Source: Tetrahymena thermophila SB210 (lineage: Eukaryota > Ciliophora > Oligohymenophorea > Hymenostomatida > Tetrahymenidae). From it: 64,000 nucleotides of DNA. Where the stretch lies: the NCBI RefSeq assembly GCF_000189635.1, contig NW_002476226.1, forward strand, positions 248,001 through 312,000, read 5' to 3'. The notes under the pieces are model-generated. The model worked only from the letters and a program-made list of their open reading frames with translations, was not told the DNA's origin and searched no databases. Shown in pieces: positions 37,145-48,708 of this stretch (its first letter is position 1; every line of letters begins with the position of its first letter). A program made the translations under genes and the position numbers.

Positions 37145-38028
37145 TTAAAAAATAACACTAAATAAATATACTTTGTGATTGATTATATTTCCAATCTAAA
37201 TTCTGATTCTATAAAAGTATATAAATAGTTTTCATTTAATAAATATTAGAATAATATACAATAATGTTATATATAATATGGACCACTAATCTGATTATCA
37301 AAGCATCAAATATTTAGAAAATAAATAAATATTTTTAATAATTCAATATTTAAATAGAGTTTTATTTCTGAAAGAAAGTAGATAATAATTAAATTTATTC
37401 AAAATATATCTCAATGATAAAAATTCATATTTATCCTGGCCAAAGCATTAATGAACATATAATAAATATTAATTATTAAATATTTGTCTTAAAAAATAAA
37501 TAATATTACCAAAAGTAGAAGAAATACATTTGAATACAATAAATTCATTCATTAGTTTATTGAACTAAATTTTTAATTAATAAGACGATTTATTTAAAAA
37601 ATGATAAAAAAGTATCACAAGATTTTATTTAATTTAATAAAAAATGATTTTTATGAGTGAATAAAACAATTAATAAATATTTTTATATTAAAGTGTTCAG
37701 TTATGAATCAAAAAATAGGTATAAATGATGAATGAATTAATTAATTAATTATTAGAACTTACAACTGGATAGTAGAAGAAAGAAATTAATTAGATTTCAA
37801 ATTGTTAATAATACACCAAATGTGTATATTTGGTGGATTTTATTTAAATATTAATTATTAATAAATTAAAACATGGAGAGAAGAAGAATTTTCTTTTAAT
37901 TAATGAGTTATAAACTTTCTCTATAAATTTCTTAACATTCAAATCAAAAATTTATTGTAACATCATATTAAATAAAAAGATATCTTAAAATAAATTAAAA
38001 AATTATTGCTTGAAATAATAAATTAGGA
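37145..38028. other. Spacer between divergent genes
   Basis: Shared upstream region of the LRR gene and the thioredoxin-fold gene; A/T-rich, with TTAA/AATT tandems near 37735-37755. Nothing else seen. Confidence 0.5.
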
Positions 38029-40284
38029 ATGAACAAGCAAACTCTTATTATTTTAGGGCTATTGATTTCTACGGCTTTTTGCCTCTTTGAAAACGATAAT
38101 CTTGTAAAACCTATTACAACATTAGAATAGATTGAACAAGTACGTAATGGAGGTGTTGATCGCTTGTCTGTGGTAATTTACTGGCATGAAGACAGCACCT
38201 AAACACCCACTATTGAAAAACCAATTTATGATCTAGCTTAATAATATGAAGGATTTTTTAGCATTTATTAAGTTGATTGTGAATTTTTCTCTGAAGAAGA
38301 AATAAAATATTGTGGGCATGAAAACACTGTTAGAGATTTACCAGTTGTTGAAATATTTGCTCCTCCATCTTCAAAGACCAATCCCATTACTAAAAAACCA
38401 AATGAAGTTAAAGTTTTGAAATATGGTGGTAGTATCGATGCAAAGTCTATCTCCACATTTGCTATTCCTCACATGCCAAGCTATGTTATTAGAAGACCCT
38501 CTCTTTCTTAACTTTCAAAAAATATTCTTAGTCAAGTTGAGCATAAAAAAGTATTCCTCTTTACTAATAAAGAAGAAACCCCAGCTCTTTTCAAAGCTCT
38601 TTCTGCAATTTATCGTTATCGCTTAAAATTTGTAGAAATAAATTAAAGCTAGACAGATATTATAAAGTAATTTAACATAAGTAACTTCCCAACACTATTG
38701 GTTGCATTTATCAATGATGATGGACAGGTATAAGGAGTTGCATATTAGGATTAGTTTAAAATTAGCAAAATTCAAAGTTTCCTTGATAAATACGCATTGA
38801 AAGAGAAAGTAGTAGTAGATTTTGATATAGAAGGTAGACATGAAGCAGGAGATTCTTCAAAGCAATAATTCTAAAGTGCTTTTAATGATGAAGATGAAGA
38901 AACAAAAGAAATTAAGGATAATTCAGTTGAAGAATTAAAACAAAATAAATATGATAAAACTCTTCTTTAAATTGAAGGAATTGTTGTACTACACGTTTAT
39001 ACAGAAAAGGAGAAGTAGCATGCAGAATTTCTTCCCCTTAAGGAGAAGTTAGCAGAAGCTTCTAAGTACTTTGAATTCTTAGCAGATACTCCTGAAAAGG
39101 TTGCATTTGCAGAAAGTACTTTGGGTATCAAGAGCTTCCCTAGTATTAAAGTTTATCCTTTCTAAGTAGAAAAGAAGGCAAATAGTAAATACGTGTATGG
39201 CCATAATATCAGCTCTAAAACAATCATAGAAGAAATAGATGAAATAACTGATGATGAATCTACTGGTGTTTCAGATGATAAAACTTTCTAAATGCTAATG
39301 AGTTCAGCACTCTAAGAAGGTAAAATAGTTTAAATTCTCTTCCATGCTAAGCCTCGTATTCCTCTTGGTTTCAGATTAGCAAGTAAAGGCACTGAATATA
39401 AAAAGAAATTCCGTTTCCTCAATTACAGAAATGCCCCTTAATAGTTATTATAATAAACTGGTATCCACAAAGTACCAGCTGTTTCAGTTGTTTTCCGTAA
39501 TGTTCCAGAAGAAGAGAAAGATACTCCTATCAAGCCTGAGTAAGTCCAAGGTACATAATATACTGGCAAATTGACTTACAAGGATTATAGCTAATTCTTA
39601 AACATTTTCATTACAAAACCTGGAGAGACAAAGACAAAGAAAAAAATCACTGAAATTGTCACTTAATAAGATTTAGAAAATGTTTGTATGAAAAAGTCAC
39701 GTATCTGCTTTATTGCTCTTTTGAACGGTGAGCCTGAATTGAGAAAGTTTAGCAACGAAGACGATGATGATTAAAAATCTAAGACAAAGTTACAATAATA
39801 ATTATAGATTTATGATTAGGTAAAAGATAAAATAGGAGACAGACCTGTTACTTTTGGCTGGATTGATGCAGTATGCCATTCAGAAATTTTGGCTGCCTTG
39901 GAAATATATGAAGATAATTTACCTAATTATATTCTTTACAATGGTTCTCAAAAGCATTTCTCTGCTCTGATTGGTAGATTTGATGTAGAGAATCTTGAGA
40001 ACTTTACTCTTAGAGGTATTCAAGGTAAGACCCGTATCCAAACTCTTCCTTAAGAGTTGAAGCTCACAGACCATGACTGTTAAGTTTAACATGATAAAAT
40101 AAAGAAACAAAGAGAAGAATACGAAAGATAATAGCAATCAAATAATGATTTAGAAGATGAAATAGCAAGAGAAATTCTTGAAGAAGAGAGATTAAAAAAA
40201 GAAAAGATTGAAGCAGAATTGAAATCAGAAAGATCATCATCAAAGAAGCGCAAATCAAAAGGAAAAAAGAAATAAGATTTGTGA
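38029..40284 (+). CDS. Secretory-pathway protein with thioredoxin-like domains lacking CxxC
   Basis: Intronless, 751 residues. An N-terminal signal peptide (MNKQTLIILGLLISTAFCLF) directs it to the ER. Two or more regions follow a thioredoxin-fold pattern: residues ~40-120 (LSVVIYWHEDST ... YQVDCEFFSEEE ... LPVVEIFAPP) and ~310-400 (GIVVLHVYTEKEK ... STLGIKSFPSIKVYPF). Neither has a CxxC redox pair, so a PDI-type oxidoreductase role is unlikely; a chaperone or client-binding role is possible, as known for redox-dead PDI relatives. The C-terminal ~60 residues are a highly charged coiled coil ending in a Lys-rich tail (SKKRKSKGKKKQDL). Nearly every acidic cluster lies between domains. Family assignment is by fold pattern only. 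Confidence 0.7.
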
Positions 40285-40962
40285 AAATAAAATAAATTAA
40301 TGTGAATAAGCTTAAAATTTAATTAAGATGTTATTTAGTGTTATTTTTATTAGTTTAAGTGTAAGCTTATAATAAATTTTCAATCATTAAAAAGTAAAAA
40401 AAGATTTTTAACTTTAAAACTTTTATCAATTTTAAAATTAATTTTAACACGTTATTATTTGTTGATCATCTCTCTCTTTGTATTTAGTTTACATTTTTTA
40501 TTCAAATGTGTATCTATTATTCCTATAAATATAAGTAATGATTATCTATATTTTTTAGAACAGTTCTTTTAAGATTACAAATTCAATGTAAGATAAAATC
40601 AAATAAAGTAAGAAATAAAAATGATAAGCCATATGATATTGTAATTAGACTATTTCTATAAATTTAATTAAAAATTGTACAAAAGATTAATTTTTATTTA
40701 ATTAAAAAGCAAAATTTTAATACAGAGATATTATGATTTGCTATAAAGGTACAGTTTGTTATTTTTTATTCGTCAAATAACTTTTTTAACTCTGAAATAA
40801 GGTTTGAAAAGCTATATTTTATTTTAAAGTTTGTTCATTAGTTTTAACATTTGTTCATACAATAAAATATTATAATTGATAGATTTAATTTTCGTTAAAT
40901 TAATTTACTATTTACATTAAAAGATCACAAAAAAATAATAATACATCAACTAATAAATTATA
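40285..40962. other. Spacer between convergent genes
   Basis: A/T-rich; two 3' UTRs. Nothing else seen. Confidence 0.5.
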
Positions 40963-42854
40963 TCACTCATCAAATTTTATATTTAAGTTTATCTTAGCAG
41001 CAACCATAGCATCTTGTATCCACTATGGAATTTACTTTTCATGGCTGAAATAGTTTTTAAAGAACTCACTTTTAATAACAAATTAGGAAAAATTAGAGAA
41101 TAATTAAATTTTTTAAATATTTACTTAACAAATTCTTCCATTCTACCATCTAAAATTGATTGTCTAAATTATTTCATCAAATTTAGTAAGAAATATAAAT
41201 TGTGCTATGAAATCAAATGACAAGCAGTTTCTTCCTTGGCTATAGTATTGTGAAGGAATGATCTTGAATATCTTTGGCAAGTCTATTTTATGTTTTCATC
41301 AAAATTAGCAAATGTAAGTAAATAAATAAATAAAATAATATTTTACTGGACATTCACAGCCTTCTTCAATAGGCTTAAGGTCGAATTCTTTATCAGCATT
41401 TTTTAATCTCATAAATCCATACTTAGTAAAAGCAGTTCCAAATCTTGCAGTTCTTGTAGAGAAAACACAGTCAAACTAATCAACACCTAAACATGAGCAA
41501 ACAATCAAATCATCAGGATATCCAACTCCCATAAGATATCTTGGCTTATCTTATGGTAAGTGATCTGTACAAAAATTGACTATCTTCCAAAAATCTTATT
41601 TGTCTTCTCCTCCTGCTAAACCACCTATAGCGTATCCTGGAGCATCTCTTTTAATTAATTCATCTAAACAGCTTTATATAAAATATTTATTAAAAAACGA
41701 AATAATTTTATAATCTTTGAATTCAAATATTTTTTAGTTGACAATACCGAATAATTAGGCATATTTAACTTAATAACAAACTTAATATTTGACAATAATT
41801 GGACAAAAGAATAAGAATGTAATTAAAAAGTAAATTCTTTATTTTAGAGATAAAAGCATCTACTTAAAAAGATAAGCTAAACTGAAATATTTAAGAAATT
41901 AATTACTATTTTCTCAAGCCAAAATCTAAACCGCCTTATACGATAGGGTAAAGATTTTAAACTTCTTTTCTTTCATGAGCTTAAATATTTCTATCAATCC
42001 ATCTGACTGTTCTTTCACATGCAATTTTCATTCTTTCTCCTACAGTTGTTGTTTATACTACATCATCAAGAGCCATCATTATATCAGCTCCAATTTAATT
42101 CTAATTATGAACAGAATCTTCAGGTCTTAAAAACATTTCAGATCCATCAACTGGTGATTCAAACTTTACACCTTCTTCAGAAATTTCACATAATTTAGAA
42201 AGTGAAACCATTTAAAAACCACCAGAATCTGTCAAAATATTATATTTCCAATTCATAAACTTATGCAAACCACCAACTTTTTCTAAATAATCTCCACCAG
42301 GCTAGTAAGCAAGATGGTATGTGTTACCTAGAAGTAATCTGCAACCAAGATTTTCCATTTCTTAGGATGTTAATCCTTTTAAATTAATCCAAAAAATATA
42401 ATTATTTTCCTTCATTTTCATCAAAAAAATTAAAGAATTTATATATATTTACCCTTTATAGTACCCTTTGTTCCTACTGGCATATAAACAGGAGTTAAAA
42501 CTTCACCGTGAGGTAATGTAAGGGTAGATGCCCTAATTTTATAGAAAATTTCATTTAATTTATTTGTTATAACTTGTAGACATCTTTTAATATTTATTTA
42601 CCTTGCTTTGTTACATGTTTTGTGAACTACGAATTTTAAAGCCTTGTTCATGCTAAGAGACTAAATTATTAATTATAAATAATGTTAGATGTTCTAAAGA
42701 TAAGCTATAAAGTTAAAGACTAAAAACTATTTTATGCTTTTAATGTTGCTAAAATATTTTAAATGATTACTTCAGTCTTTAATTTTTTAACTGGATTTTC
42801 TCCAAAATTCTCAGATTAACCTAATTATTCGACTTTAGAGTCTTGATTATCCAT
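40963..42854 (-). CDS. QTRT1: Queuine tRNA-ribosyltransferase, catalytic subunit
   Basis: Replaces the wobble guanine of GUN-anticodon tRNAs with queuine. Seven exons, introns at 42661-42770, 42533-42601, 42376-42452, 41672-41906, 41283-41346 and 41069-41124; 426 residues. Family motifs are plain: [89 protein letters not shown] and the active-site block [17 protein letters not shown] (usual Pro before TRTAR is Ser here). A zinc site follows (CECP|TCQRYSR, then CHLISQHN). The first exon adds ~28 Gln/Glu-rich residues ahead of the conserved core. Ciliates take queuine from food; the partner QTRT2 is not in the window. Confidence 0.95.
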
Positions 42855-43124
42855 ATAATCTAACTATATACAAAATAAATTAATAAGTTTTTATTTATTT
42901 AGCTAATTTTTAATGATAAGCCTTTTAATATTATTATCCTTCTTGGAGTGTTTAATTAATTTTTTTTTAGATTTTGCATAACTTTGCATTAATTTATTGA
43001 TGCATTTGATCTGATAATTTAATACAAATATATTGACACTTAAAACATATCTAAATCATATCCATTTAAACTTAAAGAAAACTAAAGAATACTAGAGAAA
43101 GTTAACAAACAAAAGAAATATAAA

Positions 43125-43490
43125 ATGTCTACTGAGAAAGAATGGAAAGAAAAAATTGAATAATTTTATGATGACACTATTAGCTTAAATACATATAAGG
43201 AAATGTTTTATTTGAAAAAAGATACATTTGGTGAATTTGAAAGTGTAAATAGCTAGTTTGATCATGACAAAATAGTTTGCATGGCATATGCTATTAAAGA
43301 TATTTCTAAATAATGTTTCAAATAATGTATAAATGTTCATTTAAATGATTATCCCAAATAAGAATAATAATGCATTAGATAGTGTATAGAGTCTTAAATA
43401 AAAGGAATCCATTTAATAATTAAAAAGTTTGAGAGATATTAATCAAAAAGAATATAAGAAATGTACAAATAAGAAAATTAAAATTAGTGA
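43125..43490 (+). CDS. Small TIM-type mitochondrial chaperone
   Basis: Intronless, 121 residues. The core has the twin CX3C signature of Tim8/9/10/13: CFKQC, a 14-residue spacer, then CIRQC, flanked by helices. In the family these pairs form two disulfides and hexamers carry hydrophobic precursors across the intermembrane space. At 121 residues it is longer than usual (about 80-100), with an extended N-terminal helix. Which of the four small TIMs it represents cannot be told from the motif alone. Confidence 0.82.
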
Positions 43491-44867
43491 ATTAATGAAG
43501 ATCTTATAAAACGATTTATTTTATTAGTAAAAGTAGAATTATTGTTCAAGAAAATTAAAAATGTAAATGAAAGTTATATAATTATGCGCATACCAAATTA
43601 TATAAATAAATTAAAAGTAAATTACACAATTATGAATTTGATGTTTGATCTTTAATGCTTGAAATTATGTTCATTATAAAGTATTTGCTTTTCATATTGT
43701 TTTAGGATAATAAGTAAAATCTAAAATTTAGTAAAATAAATTAAAATTTTATGATTTTAAAAAATTATATTTTATTGAGTTTTTAAATTTTGTATAATCT
43801 GTTGCTTAAAGTTATAATTATTTTAATTAAAATAAATATTTTTATAAAGATGTTTGTGATATCATTTAATATTCTTATTTTTAAAAAACAATAAATTTTG
43901 TTCAGATAAATAAACTTTTTAACTGATTGATTTTATCTGATAAATGTTTTACTCAATTAGTCAAAAAAGCTTTATTTAAGACTAATAACTGACTAATAAT
44001 ATTAAATTAGTTTATTTTTTATTAACATTAATTAAGTAAAATATAATAAAAACTCGATATATAAATCAAAAATTTGTGATAAGTATTGGATCATTTTTAA
44101 AAAAATAATTAAATCTTAAAATAATTTTTTATATTAAACAAGTTACTTTAAATTTGTAAAAGATTGAATGATAAAACTTTTGATTCATTTCTGGAATTTA
44201 AAAACAACAAACATGATTTTTGATTCTTAATAGATAGATCATCATCATCATCCCATAAATTCAAAGTATAAATTTTAATTGATAAAAATGATAATAATTT
44301 TTTTTTACAATTAAATACATTCTTAAATTTAGTTTAAAAACTACAAAAATGTTTCAAAAATTATATTTTAAATTAATTTAGTTAATTAAAGAGAAGTATT
44401 TAGGATATTAATAATTTATTTTGTTTAAAATCTTTGAATATATTTTTTAATTTAGTTTAATCAGATAATTAACCTTTAATAAGCTTATATAAAATTACAA
44501 TTAATTTAAAAAAGAGCTACTTCTTAATATATATTTGTTATTGTTTGGTAAATTATTTTTTAAGGATAAAAATTAGATATTTTGAAGCATAAAATATGCA
44601 ATATATATAAACATTATATATTTTTAGTATTTACAATTTATCTTTGATTTAGGAAAAAGTAAACAAGGGATTGTATTAATTATTCGTTTAGTGTGTGATT
44701 ATTGTAAGGAAGTAAGTATATTTATTTGTAAGTTAAATTCCACAAAATGTGGGTTAGTCATTTGATTCAAATAGTTGCCTCTTATTATAGTGAGCAGTGC
44801 ATAAACATTTAATTATAAATTCAAAATTATATTTAAGTACTTCTTTTTTAAAGAAAAGGATGGATTA
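43491..44867. other. Long spacer between convergent genes
   Basis: About 1.4 kb of A/T-rich sequence. No frame with coding composition and no RNA gene seen. Confidence 0.5.
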
Positions 44868-47536
44868 TCAAACTTCTTTTGCAGTATTTGGTGAATTAAA
44901 GTTTTCTTCCTTCATATTGACCTCGATAAATTTAATAGCTTAAGATGCACATCTTCTCTTATGGGGTTGAATTATTTTTCTTTTAGGGCGTTTGATGAAT
45001 TGTTCAGAGTTGTCAATTGTGCTATTTTAATTATGTTCTATTTCTTCTTTGCTGATGCAATGAGCAGATTACTCAGAACTTACATCTTAGAGATTTGAGT
45101 ATACAGGACTCTACAATACATTTTGTAGATTAACATTTGCTTATATGTTTTCTTTTTCTGGGTCATTTATTGATCCTAATTTATTAAATAGTGACTATTT
45201 AAACTAAGTAAAATCAAAAACTGTTTTTGCAGCAACTTTATGAATATTCTTAAAGATGTGCTTCTTTTCTGATTGCGATTCCTTTTCTTTATGTTAATTT
45301 TTTTCTGGAGATTTTTTGATGGGTTTAGCTACTTCATCATTAGAGAGTTTATTATTATGTTTGTTCATACTTTATTAAATTTTAATAGCAGCATCAATAT
45401 CATCTTCAAAGTGGTTAATCATTGAATTACTATCTTGCTTTTTGTATTCTTTGCTATCCAGTTTAATAGTATCTCCCAAGTTACTGGACTCGTTTTCATT
45501 GAATTTTAAATCAATAGGATCAATTTTACTTTCAGTTTTTTCTGTTTGAAGTCTGCTTTCCTCAACAGCAATACCTCTTTAGAATTAGCATTACATGCCA
45601 TTAATATCAATATAATTTATTACATTTCCACTGTAATAGTCATTCATATATGCTTAAATATTTCTTACATCTTTAACACTACTCATAAATTTTAAAAACG
45701 GAATCAGATTTAACAATTCTTGATCGCTATTATTATCTATCTTAAAATCTTTGATTTGGATTCCATTCTCAGGATTTTTTTTAAATTAGCTAGCTTAATT
45801 CTAATATTTTATTTATAATTAATTAGTTATAGTTAGGTTTTAATTAATTAAATTTACATCTATGATTATTATTTCTCCTATATTTCTATTCAGTTTGCAA
45901 AGGTCTTTATATAGATTTCCATTGCTATCTATTGAGCAATTCTCTCTAAATATTCTTACATTAACAAGACTTTCACAATCTAAAAAATCTATCACAGCAT
46001 TAGCATACTATTTTAATAATATAGAAAATTTAATCAATTATATTTACTTGCAATAAAAACAAATATTACTTCCTTAATACTTGAAGTGAATATTATCAAT
46101 TCATATAATTCATTCATCTCATTTAAGAAATTCTATACTCCAGGACGAAATTTTACCCAAACATTCTTTCCTCTTCCATTAGGAAGATTTACCTAAAAAT
46201 TTTAGCCAAACAACATTCATGTAAAAAATATTAATTTCAATTAAATTAATGATGGAAGTAAAATAATTTTTAAGAATGCTAAGTATTTTAATGCTACTTT
46301 TATTTTTAAGTCTGCAGATTTAAATTCTAATACACTAGATGTGATTAAAGTTTCATCTAAGTCTAAAACTAATGTTTTTTTCCCAACTAAATCATACTCT
46401 TGAGGAGGTATTTTAACTGGCTATCTATCAACAATGCCTTCTTCAACAAATTCTTAGATTATATAGTTATCTATATTCCTATTATAAAAAAATTGATTTT
46501 AATAGCAGAATAAACTAGCAAAAAAGCTGAATTGAGGATATCTCAATTTTAATTACTTCTTTTAAGATTGAAAAATATTTAAGCACTAGCATAACTTAGC
46601 GTATAAACTCATTGGTTGTTAGTCTATTTCTTTTAAATCTTTGCTATATACAAAAAATTAAGTTTTTACTTTGAATTTTACTCTTAAATTACTCCTCGTT
46701 TTTTAATTATAAATCATATTCGCAAGGTAGGGTTTCTTTAGTTTTAGTAGATAAGTGCATTGATGTATTCTGATTAAGTTTACCATTAACACAAGTCTCT
46801 AAATTGTAGCTTAAATTTTAAAAAAATTCATATCTAAATTGGCTGTTTCATATGGATTAATTATTACCCGCTTCCTTAGTACACTTGCATTTTATACTCT
46901 TTTTTACCTCTATACAATCAATATTTTCTTTAATTTTTGTAATTGGTTTTCTTATTAGATCAAGCAAAATGAAAATCAAGTACTTTTTGAAAAATTTATA
47001 ATTAAAATTGATTGAAAAATAATCACATATTAATTTACATAAAAAGATTACTAACGGTAATTCATAATAGCTTTATAACAATTATTTATGCTATCTATCT
47101 AATATAATATGGATATTTAATCTTTAGGATATTAATTTTTACTGTAAATTATTTTGAATCCACTGATTATTACTTACAACAAAATAGCTTCATTAACACA
47201 TTTATAACTAATAATCTGCATTTTTTAAGTTTTTATTTGTTTTTTTTCTTCATTATCTATGCAATTTTTCTACTTTTTTGATTTTCAGCATCAAAATTTA
47301 ATGAATGAAAAAGCAAATATTATAAAAAAAGAATTGTTAAAATTAGAAAATACAAAATTTAATTTACTCAAATTTTCTATATAAAAATTGTTTAAACTCT
47401 CAACTATTCTAATATTATCAATTATTTATTCCAGCATTTTTATCTAATCATTTTAAGAATGCATAAATGAAAATACTTTTATTTTTAAACTTGAGCTTAC
47501 AGTGGAGCTTTTATCAGCATCTCTCAAAGACAACAT
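44868..47536 (-). CDS. NIF/FCP1-type phosphatase domain protein
   Basis: Nine exons. Introns at 47208-47367, 47071-47177, 46983-47038, 46799-46867, 46479-46608 (GTTTAT donor, least certain), 46193-46297, 46008-46069 and 45801-45857 give 640 residues. The N-terminal ~230 residues contain a hydrophobic stretch (YLIFILLDLIRK) and a Cys-containing region. The catalytic domain starts at PPQEYDLVGKKTLVLDLDET, with the DLDET nucleophile motif, then VWVKFRPGVQNFL, LIIFTSSIKE and NPENGIQIKDF. This is the haloacid-dehalogenase fold of SCP/Dullard/Tim50-type proteins. The C-terminal ~270 residues are disordered with a basic cluster (RPKRKIIQPHKRR) that could be a nuclear signal. The substrate is unknown; SCP-type enzymes act on phospho-Ser/Thr. 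Confidence 0.85.
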
Positions 47537-47766
47537 TATTTTTCTATATTAAAATTAAAGGTATTATAAGAATTATAAGTTGTAATTAATATAAATTAAA
47601 AGAATAGTGAATATTGATATATAGTATTGAAGAGTTTAATAGATTTGAAAAATTAAGAGATTATTAATTAATATTAATAATAATACAAATTCATCAAAAA
47701 AAAATTTTTAAGCAATTCGAGAAAGTAATTTAAGCATCAGAAAAGCCTATTTAAAATATTAGAATT

Positions 47767-48183
47767 ATGTCGCTAACAAAAGAAAACATTCAAAAGTTTT
47801 GTGAAAGCCAGCCAAAACAAGAATAGTAAGAAACAAAGAGTCAATATGATTTATCTGATTACCAAAGTGAATTTTCTTTGATGTCAAATTTGACAGCATA
47901 ATTCACAAATGAGCAAAATCGCCAAAAAGCTAAAATTCTTAACAAAAAAATGCTATACAAAAAGCTAGAGGATTTCCATAAATAAACATTTCATACTTTG
48001 CTTCAAAAAAAAGGGAAATAGTGTCACGTTTGCTCTTCAGAATAGTGTAAGCTAGGTAAGATGAATAAATTACCTACTGTCTAGATGATGTTTGCAAATG
48101 TATTTGTTACTTCAAAACTATTCTTAAGCAGCAAAAAAACAGTATCTCATTTCGTAAACCAAAAGTCACTAAATAAAATGTGA
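47767..48183 (+). CDS. Small protein with cysteine motif; 3' end uncertain
   Basis: ATG 47767 opens a frame to TGA 48181-48183 (138 residues). The first ~90 residues are polar and helical. A CHVCSSEQCK motif follows. A 29-nt segment 48056-48084 (GTAAGA...TCTAG) has good splice ends. Removing it changes the downstream frame to KLDDVCKCICYFK and then FRKPKVTK, which completes a Cys-rich zinc-type cluster but leaves the frame open into A/T-rich sequence. Both readings are possible; I list the unspliced stop. No family recognised. Confidence 0.55.
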
Positions 48184-48708
48184 AAAATGTATTAGCCAAA
48201 AATGTTTTAGCAAAAATATCTTTCAATATCTTAACAACAATATATATCAATACTTTACAAATAATAAGTATCAAAAATGTATTAAATATTTATATATTTC
48301 AATTTTTATATCAGCCTATTTCAAGATTAATAAAAGTGATTTTAATAATTTCAAATTTTTATTTATTAATCTTTCTAAATAAAGATATGTCTTTGATCAA
48401 AAAAAATTAATTGCTAAATATCTTCTTATCTCTATATAATTTACTGATATTTGCTTAACAATTTTTAATTACTTTACATATAAAATATATTTTTTTCTTT
48501 TTTAGAAATACTAATATGAAATACAAAATATGCAATTAAAAAAATGTTTTACGATAACCAACTGACTAAATAAATATTTTACTAAATAACTAACAAAGAA
48601 ATAATAAACTAATTAATTACTTTAATTTTAGATGTGTTAAAAGTAGACGTATTATTTATGTATGTATTTAATTATATATATATTTTTTTTATATTAAACA
48701 ATAAAAAC
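48184..48708. other. Spacer between convergent genes
   Basis: A/T-rich; may contain the 3' end of the 47767 gene if its 29-nt intron is real. A Lys/Ile-rich open stretch at 48180-48420 otherwise looks like chance. Confidence 0.4.

Noticed and set aside
46840-46860. In-frame TGA in the NIF-type gene that could encode selenocysteine
   Set aside because: The TGA lies inside a 69-nt segment with good GT...AG ends (46799-46867) that removes it in phase; no SECIS-like hairpin is needed.
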